NCBI RefSeq assembly: GCF_040183065.1
Contig: NC_091124.1
Location: forward strand, 69,635,001 to 69,699,000
Length of the DNA stretch: 64,000 bases
Source: Periplaneta americana
Lineage: Eukaryota > Arthropoda > Insecta > Blattodea > Blattidae
Reading direction: 5' to 3'
In this document: positions 1 to 12,028 of the stretch, in pieces
Layout: each line of letters opens with the position of its first letter
How positions within the stretch are numbered: position 1 is the stretch's first letter
The notes under the pieces: generated by a model
Told to the model about the DNA's origin: nothing
Databases searched by the model: none
What the model saw: the letters and a program-made list of their open reading frames with translations, nothing else
Position numbers and translations under genes: made by a program

Positions 1-1400
1 CTGAGTGAATAATGCAGTCAAGTACTTGCAACTGGATAGCAAAAATCCCATAAACTATAATTTTCAGTAGTCTAGTGGCTACTATATTTGCCTCTGAACT
101 CATGTATCCTCATGGGAAAGCATGGATTCTTCAGGCAGAACAAACCCAAGTGAAACTTCCAGAGGCTATGGAAATATCGCTAATGATCCCATATTATAGA
201 TTTATTACATGTAAAGAGATTCTTTCTTTTCTTTGTTGATGAATAAAGATGAATGATGAAAAAATACTATTTTCAAGTTCAGCATTACTCTGTCTTCAAC
301 TCTTGGCAACAGATGTAACAATGATAATGTTTATAGAGTGTGACAGAGAAAATGGGAATATGTAAATTAAAAAACTCAGAGGTCCGTATGTGTGACAACA
401 TCCATTATCATATTCGTAAGGTGCACAAATTGGAAATCAGTATCAATTAATTTGAGATCAAAAGAGAAAGTCAAACAAACAGCTGTCAAATGTTCGATCT
501 TGGAAACCAAGTAATCATAATGCACTGTGTATTAAGAATTTATGATCTTGAAAATTGCACAGTTATATAGATATGATTTTGAATTTACAATAGGACATTC
601 CAAAATTAACGGTTCTAAAATTCTCTACATTTCCATTACAATTTCAGGTATACGGTATACTTCTTTAATACTATTTTACTTGAGCAGAAAAATCAGCTAA
701 GATTTAAAAAATGTATTATATTAATTAATTAAAATCTTGATGTTGGATTGTAGCATAATTCACAACAGATTTATTTCTGGGACGAGTGATTAGCCTCTCT
801 GCCTTCCACAGTAATGAAGGAATTTGCGGTGAACGAAATGGGCCAGAGAGGTTTTTCTCGGAGTTTCCCATTTCCTCTCACATTACAATCATCATTCCAC
901 CAATACTCTACAATCACCCTCACTCTGTGAGATCCCAAACTAGGCATCTAGAACTAATAAAAAAAATGGCTGAAAGCCGTACACATTAGTGTCGTGCATT
1001 ACAGGCACTATGTTCAGTTCAAGTTTGTCAAGTATGATCAAGTTCGATATTCGGCAATGTTCGCTCTTAGAAGAAGGCGTGTTCTACTTTGTTATAAAAA
1101 TATTTGCTGTTCTGCACTCTCACCCCTTCATGTTTTAATCACTTGAGTTTTAGCACAGATCTTGCGATTAGTTTTTCATATATAGTAAGATGAATTTTAT
1201 AATATCTTGGTTGCCTCTCTCACGTTCGAACATTGCAGGACACTAGTACACATTCATGCTTAATAAAACCTATTATTTTGTATGCACACACTTCACCTTT
1301 TCTACCTCCCCCAAGATGACAAGTCTCAATTCAGAACTGCATGGTACTCTTTTCAATTCATTGCTGTATAAAGGTATGAAAGAATCAATAATGTCCACTT
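1..1400. other. intronic or 3' flank, no gene seen
   Basis: AT-rich sequence downstream of the last visible exon of the minus-strand host gene. I looked for a further minus-strand exon that continues the phase of exon 5 and found none I could support, so the rest of the gene probably lies beyond the left edge. No repeat family was recognised here. Confidence 0.5.
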
Positions 1401-1413
1401 ATACCAATAACAA

Positions 1414-1823
1414 ATAACCAAAACTATTATCAAGCAACTACAAGTTTTTATTAATAGATGTTTGAAAAACATATTAAAAATATTCTGGCCGGTCCAGATA
1501 TCCAACGAAAACCTATGGTTAAAAATTAAACAAAAACCAGTTGAACTTGAAATTCGGCATAGGAAGTGGGGATGGCTGGAACATACACTTCGCCAACCTC
1601 CAGATGACCCCGCCAGGAAGGCATTGGATTGGAATCCGCAGGGCAGCAGAGGAATTGGCAGACCCAAGATAACATGGAAACGAACTGTTCTCACAGAAGC
1701 AAAAACGATGGGGAAGACATGGAGTGAGATCAAGGAGTTGGCCAGGAATAGAGTCAGATGGAGAAGCTTTCTGAGAGCCCTATGTTCCACGCAGGAATGA
1801 TGGGAATATTGACTGATTGATTG
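1414..1823 (+). mobile_element. 5'-truncated non-LTR retrotransposon, C-terminal end
   Basis: The reading frame 1462-1800 encodes the last ~110 residues of an endonuclease/reverse-transcriptase polyprotein. It shows the typical tail motif: a WLEHTLRQPPDD-like stretch, then LDWNPQGSRGIGRPK and TWKRTV. After the stop codon comes a short TGATTGATTGAT tail. The piece is bracketed by a perfect 13-bp direct repeat, ATACCAATAACAA, at 1401-1413 and 1824-1836, which I read as the target-site duplication. It is therefore a dead-on-arrival LINE insertion in the last visible intron side of the host gene. The LINE clade (CR1/L2-like or other) cannot be fixed from this piece. Confidence 0.85.
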
Positions 1824-1907
1824 ATACCAATAACAACAGTCTGCAAGCTGAAAACAAGCATCATAATATAATATAATTAAAACTTTAGCTTCATAAACAT
1901 AACTTAC

Positions 1908-2153
1908 TTAGCAATAGTGTTCCCTTCACCATGTGCTAATCCCTCCTTTTCTGAATTATCATCCTTCTCAGGTGCGGATTTTTCAAGGAGAGTATCAAAT
2001 AAATCGTCTGTTGTATCCTTCTGCTTTTTAACAGTATTCTTTTCCTTCTTGGAAACATTGATGAACATATCATCATCACTTGGAACATCTCCTGGATCTT
2101 CATATATCGTGTCTACTTTTTGGTGGGCTATTTTTCGATCACGGAAGTTGTAC
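1908..2153 (-). CDS. host gene exon 5 (last visible coding exon)
   Basis: This 246-nt exon encodes residues about 530-611 of the minus-strand gene. The acceptor is TTGCAG before GTACAACTT, and the donor is GTAAGT after GCTAA. It enters with one base completing an Arg codon from exon 4 and leaves with two bases, so the open reading frame continues outside the window. The peptide is acidic and lysine-rich (DTIYEDPGDVPSDDD, then FINVSKKEKNTVKK) with no transmembrane segment or recognised domain. The phase match with exon 4 and the absence of stops support it as real coding sequence. A polyadenylation or stop signal was not found. Family unrecognised. Confidence 0.75.
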
Positions 2154-2450
2154 CTGCAAGTTACATTTTGAATAATAATATAATTACAACTTCCAAAACT
2201 ACACAATAAAATGAAAAAGAAAAAAATAATACTTAATTAGTCATAATTAGGACAAAAAATTTAATATTCTCAGATAAAAAAGTAACATTTTGCTGTGTCT
2301 ATGAATTTTTAAGAAAAACATTTTTAGGTCAATACAGATAGGTCATATTTCAATGTGACAATTTTAATTAAAAATCTGAATTACAAATTTACATTACAAG
2401 AAATTAACGAATTGTAACTGATTTAATTATTTTACTTAATGTAAAATTAC

Positions 2451-2930
2451 AAACAGTTATATTACCGGTTGTTCTATATGGTTGTGAAGCTTGGACTCCC
2501 ACTTTGAGAGAGGAACAGAGATTAAGGGTGTTTGAGAATAAGGTTCTTAGGAAAATATTTGGGGCTAAGAGAGATGAAGTTACAGGAGAATGGAGAAAGT
2601 TACACAACGCAGAGCTGCACGCATTTTATTCTTCACCTGACATAATTAGGAACATTAAATCCAGACGCTTGAGATGGGCAGGGCATGTAGCACGTATGGG
2701 CGAATCCAGAAATGCATATAGAGTGTTAGTTGGGAGGCCGGCGGGGAAAAAGACCTTTGGGGAGGCCGAGACGTAGATGGGAAGATAATATTAAAATGGA
2801 TTTGAGGGAGGTGGGATATGATGGTAGAGACTGGATTAATCTTGCTTAGGATAGGGATCAATGGCGGGCTTATGTGAGGGCGGCAATGAACCTCCGGGTT
2901 CCTTAAAAGCCAATAAGTAAGTAAGTAAGT
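2451..2930 (+). mobile_element. 5'-truncated LINE (family A), 3' end
   Basis: This encodes the C-terminus of the most frequent LINE in the window, recognisable by CEAWTPTLREEQRLRVFE, KIFGAKRDEVTGEWRKLH and LRWAGHVARMGESRNAY, with one frameshift near 2755. It ends in a (TAAG)n tail at about 2912-2930. A 14-bp direct repeat, TAATGTAAAATTAC, flanks it at 2437-2450 and 2930-2943, so both insertion boundaries are exact. Other copies of the same family lie at 12505, 14438, 51410, 55435, 55715, 62913 and 63401. The copy is too short and broken to be active. Confidence 0.9.
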
Positions 2931-3226
2931 AATGTAAAATTACGCCCACTGTCTAGTCATTATAAATGAAAACAAGGAAAGAATTACAACTGGGTATTTA
3001 GTAAAATACCATATTTGTTGGTGCATACAGGCATTTTTTACTCTCAAAATAAACGTTAAAATTAGAGTGCATTTCATAAAGCGAAGGTACAGCCATGTGC
3101 ATTCCTTTGTTTCGAGTTTGTAGCACTGAATTTGTTGTCATACTATGAGGACACTGAACCCTGGGAACGTAGGTCTGAAACTCGAAGTTACTGATGATGA
3201 CTATGAGAACATTCTTCACAACTACT

Positions 3227-3955
3227 GGGTTGGTCATAAATTCATAATTCATAACCTTTGTCCACATAAGAGTAAACCCATACAAACACACTTGGCTTTT
3301 ATAACTTCTTATTCATTTTTATATATATTTCACATCAATAATTTGTGTGCTCACCATTTTCCTACCAGACAGCACGCAATTTTTCAGGATAGGAGCAGAA
3401 TACTGTGACAAAAAGATCTGTATTCCAATTCCATATCATTTAGAACTGCAGTGAGATGTGCCGTCAGTTCCGACAATACTTATGATGTCATCATTTCTGC
3501 ATCATCAGACTCCCTATTGTGTCCTTCAATAATTGCTGCAAAATGCTCGGCCACATTAAAATCTGATGATGAACTAGGTCAGTCTGCATTTTTTGAAGAA
3601 GTGTCATTCTGCATTTTTGAAGAAGTTATTGTTGCTGCTGTGTTGCATTTGCCTTGAACAGTAGTGCTTTATCATGCAGGAAACAAGCCTCCTGATGAGC
3701 AAGAATGTTTGTTACCTGGGTCGCTCTTAAATGGAAATATTTTGTTTTATAAAATGGTATTCCTGGAACAGTCGTCATTCTTCTTTGAAAACCCACATAA
3801 GATTGCATGCTGTCTGGAAGGAAAATGGTAGACAGATTACTGATGTGGAATATGTGTAAAAATGAATAACTGAAGAAGTTATAATATCTAAGTATGTTTA
3901 TATGGGTTTGCTTTTATGTTGGACCACTGAGCAAAGGTTATGATGACCAATCCTG
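3227..3955. repeat. long inverted repeat, arms ~160 bp
   Basis: The left arm, about 3227-3385, reads GGTTGGTCATAAATTC and runs to CCAGACAGCACGCAA. It is matched in reverse complement by the right arm, about 3793-3955, with the same order of blocks (TTGGTCAT, AACCTTTG, AAACCCATA, CCATTTTCC, CCAGACAGCA) and scattered substitutions and indels. The spacer of about 400 bp holds no recognised gene. It may be a decayed foldback element or two opposed copies of an unknown repeat. Confidence 0.65.
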
Positions 3956-4321
3956 TACAGCATTTTGATATATTATTAAATACAGCATTTCAAGTGTTCA
4001 TGATAAAAGAACAAAATACCAGATTACAGACAACAGTGTACTCCTGCTTAAACAATCTACAATCATTTAAGTGTGTGGATTAAAATGTTTCTGGCTAAAG
4101 TTAATAAGAAAATTATTGTGAAATCTCGCCTAATGTGTAACAACAGCAACACCCATGATGGATGCGAGAATCATTTCCTGTATGAAGATGAAGAGATGAT
4201 TCCAACTCTAGTGATGAGTTCTACAGGATTAACTGAGAGAGAAAAATGTATATCTTTTCTACAGACAGTTTCAAATCAAAGGCATTTGCTACTAGTTCCA
4301 AGTTGTAGGCAGCGTGCTGTA

Positions 4322-4560
4322 GGTTATATATATTTTTTAAGTAGGTTATTATACAATGCTTTATCAGCGTCTGAATGAGATGAAGGTGATAATGCCGGTG
4401 AAATGAGTCCGGGGTCCAGCACCCAAAGTTACCCAGCATTTCCTCATATTGGGTTGAGGGAAAACCCCAGAAAAAATCCCAACCAAGTAACTTGTCCCGA
4501 CTGGGAATCGAACCCGGACCACCTGATTTCATGGACAGACATGCTACCGTTACTCCACAT
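4322..4560 (-). mobile_element. tRNA-derived SINE (family 1)
   Basis: Read on the minus strand it has a tRNA-like head with a B box (GGTTCGATTCC), then a body with CGGGACAAGTTACTTGG, GGGGTTTTCCCTCAACCCA, GGGTAACTTT, and CATTTCACCGGCATTATCAC, ending near the left side in a GCGTCTGAAT/TTATAC 3' region. The same body recurs at 21190, 29797, 30092, 36828 and 38248. It is a retroposed repeat, not a functional tRNA gene. Confidence 0.85.
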
Positions 4561-5362
4561 ATTATATAAACTAACTCAGTTATAATGGAATAAACTGAAC
4601 CTAACCTAATGGTAACTATTAATATGAAGTTAAGGAAAAGAAACAACCTTGATATCATTCATAAAAGATTGTTGGTCTAATTATGGATGATAAGGTTCCA
4701 TTTTCAAATAATGCATTACTCTCATAAAAATCCTTTTCCTATCATCTGTTCGTCCATTTTTAAACTACTACATACTTCTAGCTGTTCACAAAGGATGTAG
4801 GTAGCATTTACTGTCAAAAACAGAAAAGGTAAAAATTACACCCTCCTGTCGTCAATCGGTTGTCCTATAAAATTTACTCCAGGAAGCTAAGGTCCTTTTT
4901 CCCCGTGAAACATCACATATAAAGCTTTATTTGTTTTTCAGTGAAGTCAAGAAGTGTAATTACTGTACTTCAAATTGTCCTCAAGCAGTCATATAGAGCA
5001 CTAAAAACAAGACAGATTTACAAAAGGTAATAAATTCAACAGAAGACCATAACAATCAACACGAGAATAAGAATGAAAACCCACAGAACCGAAGCATTTC
5101 TGTTCAAATGGTTCAAGTGTGCATTTTGTTGCAAGTGGAGCAATTTCTTTATTTCTCTAGTGTGGTTTTTCCTAATACTCTACTGAGTGTACCCTTTAAG
5201 TATAAGAAAACTGCATTATATATTTGGTAAAAGAAAATCATTATGTAGAACATGGAGAAAAAATTAGATTATCTGACAGCAAATTTTAAACTGCTAAGAA
5301 AGCAGCTACAATTCAGGTTCCTGTTCCAAATCTAGATAAAAGAGGACGTGATTATTCGTAAT
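4561..5362. other. intron sequence, nothing recognised
   Basis: AT-rich intron sequence of the minus-strand host gene between a SINE and a LINE fragment. I see no convincing exon, tRNA or repeat boundary. Confidence 0.4.
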
Positions 5363-5376
5363 ACTTTAGCAATTGT

Positions 5377-5748
5377 TGTTTTAGCGTTTTGACAATAAAG
5401 TCATTTGACCTCTTGCACTCTAATATTTTTCAAAGATATTGTCATGGTCAACCACTGAAGCACAGACTTTGAGGTGTTCCGGATCCATTTCTTGGTTTGA
5501 GTTGCACACTGGGCAGTTAGGGGACTGATATATTTCAATTCTATGCAGGTGTTTGGCCAAACAGTCATGGCCTGTTGCCAATCTAAATGCAGCTACAGAC
5601 GATTTGCATGGTAAATCAGGAATTAACTGTGGATTATGATGCAAAGAGTTCCATTTTTTCCCTTGAGATTGTGTTATCAAATTTTGTTTGTTGAAATAGG
5701 TAGATTTAATAAATCTTTTACAGAGTAATACATAGATTTAGTAACAGG
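5377..5748 (-). mobile_element. 5'-truncated RNase H LINE, 3' end
   Basis: On the minus strand this encodes the tail of a LINE polyprotein (QGKKWNSLHHNPQLIPDLP, then a Cys-rich CPVCNSNQEMDPEHLKVC zinc-knuckle-like motif). It is a copy of the family at 17322-18555. Direct repeats ACTTTAGCAATTGT (5363-5376) and ACTTTGGCAATTGT (5749-5762) differ at one base and mark the target-site duplication. The insertion lies in intron 4 of the host gene, about 250 bp from exon 4. Confidence 0.87.
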
Positions 5749-6001
5749 ACTTTGGCAATTGTAATGGATATGATTAGTGACAGATTTTACAAATTGGGCA
5801 CAACACAAAGTTCTTAAAGCATTTCTGCACTTTGAGACATCTCCACTGACAAAAGAAATTTTAACAATTTGCAGACAAAGGTCAATGACTTTTAATTGAG
5901 TGTATGTACAAGACAAAGTGTCAAACAATAAAATGTCTGTGTGTAACATGTTCCATTTAATTCGAAATGCCATTTAAATTTATATGATCGACACCACATA
6001 C

Positions 6002-6129
6002 CTCTGTAGGTTTGTTACGCTGTTACTTTTCTGATCTCCTTGGTCTAAGCACACTAATGCTCTGGAATTGGATTCACCCACAACAACAGGATCTCCCCAT
6101 GGCACACATTTGTGATTCTTCCTTTGCAC
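6002..6129 (-). CDS. host gene exon 4
   Basis: This 128-nt exon encodes residues about 488-530 (VQRKNHKCVPWGDPVVVGES and a following stretch to NSVTNLQR). The acceptor is GTTGTCAG before GTGCAAAGG, and the donor is GTATGT after CTACAGAG. It enters at phase 0 from exon 3 and leaves two bases that join the first base of exon 5 to make Arg. It was too short to show up as a long open reading frame and was found by following the splice phases. The peptide has a CVPWGDP motif and no recognised domain. Splice consensus on both sides and exact phase agreement with both neighbours make it convincing. Confidence 0.75.
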
Positions 6130-7789
6130 CTGACAACATACAATATAAAAATAAATTACACAAACACACTACACATATTCCACAATAAAACAGTACTTTG
6201 TTAAATCTGGGACAAGTTCAAATATCAAGAGTTCCGAAGAAGTCAATTAGGATATTACAATCTACATTTTGCTGAAGTGAATGTAGCATGAAATGTTACA
6301 AGCTTTAATGTTCTTGTCTCATACACTTAAGCCAAAATTTATCACAGCACAAGATGGTTATTTCATTTAACATAGCATAGCCAGATAGTGTTTGTCCTTA
6401 GCCAGTAAAACAAGTGTTTCAAGAATGCTTAAAAAAAAATAAAATAAGATATTCCATTATAAAATAATTACAAAAACATACCTATGAGAGGACAGTTGTA
6501 ATTTGAACCTAAATCATTTATTGAGGAATCATTCAATTTCAATACATAGGTACTGCTTCCTCCGACAAGTTTAGTGCTGGGACCTGAAGTATTCTTGCCA
6601 TCGGTGCAGGGGGGTTGCAGGTAGATTCTTTTGTTGCTACAGTCAAGCTGAGCCGAGCGGAGTGGGAAGTATTAATCATCCAAAAATACGCAGTCTTCAG
6701 TTTGTAGTAGTGTGTGACTGTGTGCACATGCTAGGTACTCTATATACGAGTGAAATGTTTTCAGTATGATTGTACTTCCTTCCAGACTGCCGCTGTCACT
6801 GTTCCCTCCCACTCCAGTACCACACTAGGCTAATCGGAATCACATTCCTCTCAGCACTAAACTCCTCAGAGGATGACAGTACCTATTATCATTTGACAGC
6901 AAATGACTTCTTCAATCTATGAAATTTTCTTAATTGTAATAACCACAATGCTTGCTGTACCTAAAGTCAACTGATTTATATTTCTACTTCCCAAAACATG
7001 CCACTTAGAAAATTATCACATAGAAAATTTTCATGTAGCATAATAACATCTCATTTTCCGCAATTTTGTATCATTGCAATTACCCTATTCTGAAATCTGG
7101 TAACAGATGTCTGTGGAGGTCTATAGTTAAAAAGTGGGAGCATGATAATTCAAAATCTCAAGTCATTCACAGTTTTCTATGAGTAATGATAGCTATTAAC
7201 GTACATACACAAGTACACAAATTGAAAAGGGGGTATCAAGTAAGCTAAGAACAGCCAAGAAGAGCCAATGATTTTAGTTCTTAAATGTTTGGCTTTGAAA
7301 ATCCGTTTATTGGATAATTTTCTTTAATAGGTACCTTAGAATCAGCAGATGAGCATTTGATTTTGACTTAAAAATATTAGAAGAGAGGCTGGCAAAAAGT
7401 ACAACTGATTTTATAAAACTCAGTGAATGGTCATCATACATGTAACTGCGTATATCATTTAATTATTTCATGACTTTGGAAGTGTATCTTGATGAAATGA
7501 TTATCCTTTACCAGAAAATATTATGATTGGACATAATATTGTCTGTAAATTTCGAGATCAGAGTTTTATTTCTGTGAAATTTGAGAATCTTACGAACAAA
7601 ATTATTATATTGTTTTTATTCCATCTGTAGTTTTCTTAACTGAACATAACTGTTATCATTCAGTGCCAATATTTTAAATTAAAATAATTTCGAAGTTTAT
7701 TATTAGACTGAGTATAGGACTTGAGGTAGCCAAAAATATAAACATGTATCTTAACATCCATAAGGATTATTACATTTCCTTTTCCTATA
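6130..7789. other. intron 3 sequence, nothing recognised
   Basis: AT-rich intron of the host gene between exon 4 and the first recognisable transposon fragment. No convincing coding segment, RNA gene or repeat boundary was seen. Confidence 0.4.
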
Positions 7790-7792
7790 TTG

Positions 7793-8090
7793 TACAGAGT
7801 AACTCAAAAAGTTTTTATTTACGTTGATGCACATCAGTTTGAGCATCAATTGTCATTCAATAGATGATAACAAAATGATACTAAAGTTCCTGCCAAGTGT
7901 TAGTGACATTTGAGGCCTTACTCATATTAGAGCAATTGTTTCATTAATACATTGTTTCAAATCATCCAGATCTCAAACTTTCCTCCTGTACAGAACATCT
8001 TTAATATAGGCTAGTCCGATGTAGAAAAGATCAACAGTGTTATATCAGCGGATCTAGGTGGGCAGACAGTTGGGCCCTCTCTTTCGATCA
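7793..8090 (-). pseudogene. Tc/mariner-type transposase, C-terminal remnant
   Basis: On the minus strand, broken frames spell the usual end of an insect mariner/Tc3-like transposase: a Pro-rich block around the third catalytic residue (DREGPQLSAHLDP), then YIKDVLYRRKV, DLDDLKQCINETIALI and a terminal KNFLSYS. Several stops interrupt it. No terminal inverted repeats were located, so this is a decayed fragment. Superfamily assignment rests on motif order only. Confidence 0.5.
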
Positions 8091-8387
8091 GTGTTGCCAG
8101 ATTTTTGATTTACCAAAGAGGGACATCCATTTTCCAGCATACCTAATACCTATGTTCAGTCCTTGAGAGTGATATGAGTATGGGCAGAGTTGATATATCA
8201 TGATGGGGGGGGGGGGGGGAGAAAAAAGAGAGAGAAAACTACTTCTTTATATGAAGTTAAAAACTAATATGGTTATCAAAATTACCATTTTAATAAAAAC
8301 ATTCTAGAATTTGCTTCCTTCTTACTGTTAATAGCAGAACATCACAAGACCTGGGAATAACTGAGGCAGCAATAGTAGACCCATAAA

Positions 8388-10123
8388 TAGAGCCCGATGT
8401 TTAGGCATTTATTTTGGTTAAAATAGGCAGGCATATAGGCACTAAAATAGTGAAAAGAGGCAGTGAAATAGGCATTTATTATTCATGGAAACACACAAAA
8501 AAATAGACACATACTTAATAAACTATCTCATATGGTAGGCCTACTCACTTTCCTTGGTTACGTGTCACTACAAGATGCTTTTTTAAGTTGTCAACTGTCA
8601 TAGTGAGCTGTAGTAGGGGAGAAAAGTTTACGACTTCTTGGAAACATATGTATTGCTGGAGAATAAGATTCTCAGAAAATATTTGTGTGAGGTAAATACA
8701 GTGAAACCTGTTCAAGATGGAAGTGACATGGTCCTAATTTTTTTTTTTCCGTTGTGGACAGGTTTCCGTGTTATTCAGGTGTGAAGTTAAACTGGAATAT
8801 TTTATCATTTGCATAAATGAAAAACAAAATGGCATGCCGCAAACTGTAAGAATTACAATATATTCGTTTAACACTACTGACATTAAATCAGCTTCCTGTC
8901 ACTTATTTAATTGGTGAATGATCTTGATGAAAATCTCATTTCCTGTATAAACTGTATCGTAACTCACTCATTAAACACTATAAAGTTTATTACTTACACT
9001 AAATTTAAAATCTAACACTATAATACTGTACTGTATATCACAGCACATTATTTAATTGGACTAGGAGCTTACAAGCTTTGAATTCTGGATTATCTAATTT
9101 CTTTGTCAGTTCAAGGGTTTTCTTTGCAGAATAGGTCCAGAAATTTGCAAGATCTTTGAAAGGGCAAGAACAATCCACTTCCACAACAGTTCATTCATTT
9201 CTATGTAACACTTGTTTTCTGTTTCCTTTTATGTCACCATTATTGACTGCAAGCCACTCACTCATCATACGGCCTTTATTTTTGAAAGTGTTAAGTTACA
9301 CCTGAGTTTTCCATTCATAAATTTCAACATTATTTACCATACTCTTTGTTTCTCATTTTCCTCCATAACTTTTACTTCATCAATTAATGATAGTGCAGCA
9401 TTTTTACGCAACTTTTTTTTTTATCACGAAATCACTACTTGCGTTCTACCCAGCTACGACAGTATACAGGAGTGAAGAATTGAACATCGTTGAAGGGACT
9501 CATCTGTCTAGTCAACAGGGTAATAAAATTTATGACCACCAGGCCAACACACTCTCGCACCCTCAAATATTTTACAAAGAAAACTTGTTTTTATCTTACT
9601 GACCTACGTATTTCATACATTCCTTAAAAGCACATACTGTTTCAAAATATAGTTTACATTAAAGTAGTGTGTCCAAAATATTATTTCCGTTTTGAACAGT
9701 AGCAGACAGTTTCCGTTTTATTCAGGAAAAATTACACATAATACATATGAATTTCGCAGGGACCAATAAATTGTTCCGAAATAGACAGGATTCCGGATTA
9801 TTCAGGTTCCGATTTGAACAGGTTTCACTGTATATATTTTTAATTTGTACAACCGTTCTGTTTTGTTTTTTTTATATAATTCATGTGCGGTTTATTTTAA
9901 ATGCGTTAAGAATATAGAAAATGTACAATAACGATGTAACAATGCTAAAAAAGGCATTTAACCTTAAAATAGGCAACGGGAGCTAAAATAGGTAAAAAAA
10001 AAAAAGGCAAAATAAAAATTGGGCTTATCGTCCCCAAATGTGTAGAAACGTGTTAATCTCTAATAGGTCTTTCATACATACACTCAGTTTATAAAAGGCA
10101 TTTTGCCTAACATCCGGGCTCTA
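8388..10123. mobile_element. hAT-like non-autonomous element (1736 bp, nested insertion)
   Basis: Ends are inverted: TAGAGCCCGATGTTTAGGCA at the left and, in reverse complement, TAGAGCCCGGATGTTAGGCA at the right. An exact 8-bp duplication, CCCATAAA, flanks it at 8380-8387 and 10124-10131, which fits the hAT superfamily. Both subterminal regions are full of AAAATAGGCA-like repeats. No transposase frame is present. A pogo-like element at 8699-9830 accounts for 1132 bp, so the original element was about 600 bp. Confidence 0.85.
8699..9830 (-). mobile_element. pogo/Tigger-like deletion derivative
   Basis: Terminal inverted repeats CAGTGAAACCTGTTCAA (left) and the same in reverse complement (right) are flanked by TA on both sides, as for Tc1/mariner/pogo elements. 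On the minus strand, remnants of a CENP-B-type DNA-binding domain are readable: AALSLIDEVKVMEENEKQ (from around 9400) and ISGPILQRKPLN followed in another frame by DNPEFKA (around 9100-9200). The DDE catalytic part is absent. It is a non-autonomous derivative sitting inside the hAT-like element. Confidence 0.75.
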
Positions 10124-10869
10124 CCCATAAAACTGCCCATTTCTAAGATTCATAAAACTATTTCTCAAATCACGTATTACAGAAAGTAGCTGTACAATCA
10201 GGTAGTTCTCTACAGATTTAAATTTGTTTAATATTTACAAGAAACCCTAGGTAGCATTAAGCAAGTTCTTCTTAAAAAATGTCTAGAGTATTTTAGGTTG
10301 ATTCTCTTGTGGTAGAAAATAAAACAAATACAGCTCTAAAATTCCTTAGCAACCTTTCAATTTCTGGAACCAAAGATAGCCACCCTGTGGGCACATGACG
10401 GATAATTTCAGTTCATTCCATATCAAACGACTCGAAAAATCTTCTTCAACGAGGCTTTTTTCTTGTTAGTTGATCTACTAAACTCATTAGGCCTAAATGG
10501 TTTAATTACAAAGCACTTTATTTTGTATTTAAAAGCATTACAACCATGTATGACACAATTATTGATCAAATTATTGTAACCAATAGCAATTATATTTTTA
10601 TTACATTCTTTCAAAGCAGTATAGACATTTATGTTATTTTCAAAATTCACTGAAGCATTATCAGCACAATAATGTCAACTGTTTGTAAAACTTAAGTTAT
10701 TATCTTTTTTATTTATAATGGACAGTTACTTATAGTTGCAGAATCTTCACTCTATAAATTTTATTATAAAAACAATAATTTTGTTTCTATTCTTTCCTTA
10801 GTAGTAAAATATCTCAACAATAATGAAAATTCTTGAAATAATTATCCCACACAAACAGCTGACAATTGT

Positions 10870-10971
10870 TGTTGTTTTCTAATCCCAGGCGTTTGACAAT
10901 AAAGTCATTTGACCTCTTGCATTCCAATATTTTTCAAAGATATTATCATGGCCAGCCACTGAAGCACAGAT
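10870..10971 (-). mobile_element. 102-bp remnant of RNase H LINE 3' end
   Basis: Nearly identical to the 3' end of the LINE at 17322 (TTGTTGTTTTCTAAT, then GACAATAAAGTCATTTGACC). A perfect 15-bp target-site duplication, ACAGCTGACAATTGT, lies at 10855-10869 and 10972-10986. It is an extreme 5' truncation in intron 3 of the host gene. Confidence 0.9.
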
Positions 10972-10986
10972 ACAGCTGACAATTGT

Positions 10987-11800
10987 GAAAATGCTTGACA
11001 CAGTGATAGAAATTTTAGTTGCACCCTAACTACATCGTCTGCTTCTTTATTTCCACCACTCTTTAAAAAAAAATTATCTTTCTGCATTGTTACGTAAATT
11101 AATTTAAATTTCATGTAATTATTTAGACGAAAACAGCTACTAGGTAATGACAAAATTATACAGGTGATGTTAATTTTCTAAAGGCGGGACTTTTTGGGTT
11201 CACATGATTAACTCAAAAACCTTGGGCAATGGAAACATTTTGTAAACAAATCTAAAACAGTGCGAAGATTTCTATAAGAAGCAACTGTTCTTTCTCTTGT
11301 AACAGACAAATGTAGTGTCGTGAGTCCTTGGCCAAAAGCAAAAACTCTCCTTTAACTTGTCATAACTTGGAAACCATTAAAGATTCTGAGTAGCAACCAC
11401 TTCTAAAAATAATTTCCATTCTTTTTCAAATTTCTCTCACTTGAACTCCCATTTAAAGTGATAAATAAGAAAGTTTGCCGCTTATCAACTTTTTAACTTA
11501 TGACACATACATGCACCTTGTTTTATAGTGGTTCACATTGCACTTTCTTATATACATGTACACCTATATTTCAATAGTTTCATTAACGTATTCATTTGGC
11601 ATGTCTAATCTGAAGATAACTCAATCGAGTCAAAAATGTTCATATCTTAATTTTAAAATGTGTACAAATAACTTTGTTATAGATAAGCATAGATGGACCC
11701 TTGTATTTAACTTAATAACATTATAACTTATTGGATATCCATTATGGCTTTTAAATTTCCAAGTAAGTTAGTTTCATATCTGCTGAATTGTTGTAACAGT
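10987..11800. other. intron 3 sequence, nothing recognised
   Basis: AT-rich intron sequence without a supported gene or repeat; the short open frames here carry no recognisable motif. Confidence 0.4.
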
Positions 11801-12028
11801 AACATGGGTCCTAAAATATCTTCTGAAAAATGAGCAAAATGTTTACCATCACTGTGAGAGCAGCATATCTTCTACTGTTAGCTCTTGGGAAAGAAACGAA
11901 ATATGCGGTTGCATTCTGTTTCCTCATTTGCTTCTTGCCAAAGAGCTCACAGTGAAAGATATGCTGCTCTCACAGTGATGGTAAACATTTGCTCATTTCT
12001 CAGAAGATATTCATTTTAGGAACCATGT
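11801..12028. repeat. 228-bp foldback (MITE-like hairpin)
   Basis: Arms of roughly 90 bp are near-perfect reverse complements: AACATGGGTCCTAAAATATC runs into ATGAGCAAAATGTTTACCAT and CACTGTGAGAGCAGCATATC on the left, and the same order is found reading inward from AACATGG at 12028 on the right. About 45 nt separate the arms. There is no open reading frame. It probably is a foldback MITE, but no clear target duplication was identified. Confidence 0.8.

Noticed and set aside
3712-3808. Exon-like minus-strand segment with acceptor TTCCTTCCAG and donor CAGGTAACA
   Set aside because: Its phase does not fit between exons 4 and 5, and its acceptor lies in an inverted-repeat arm.
4221-4658. Minus-strand 145-codon frame
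   Set aside because: It reads through the SINE and flanks; no protein family resemblance.
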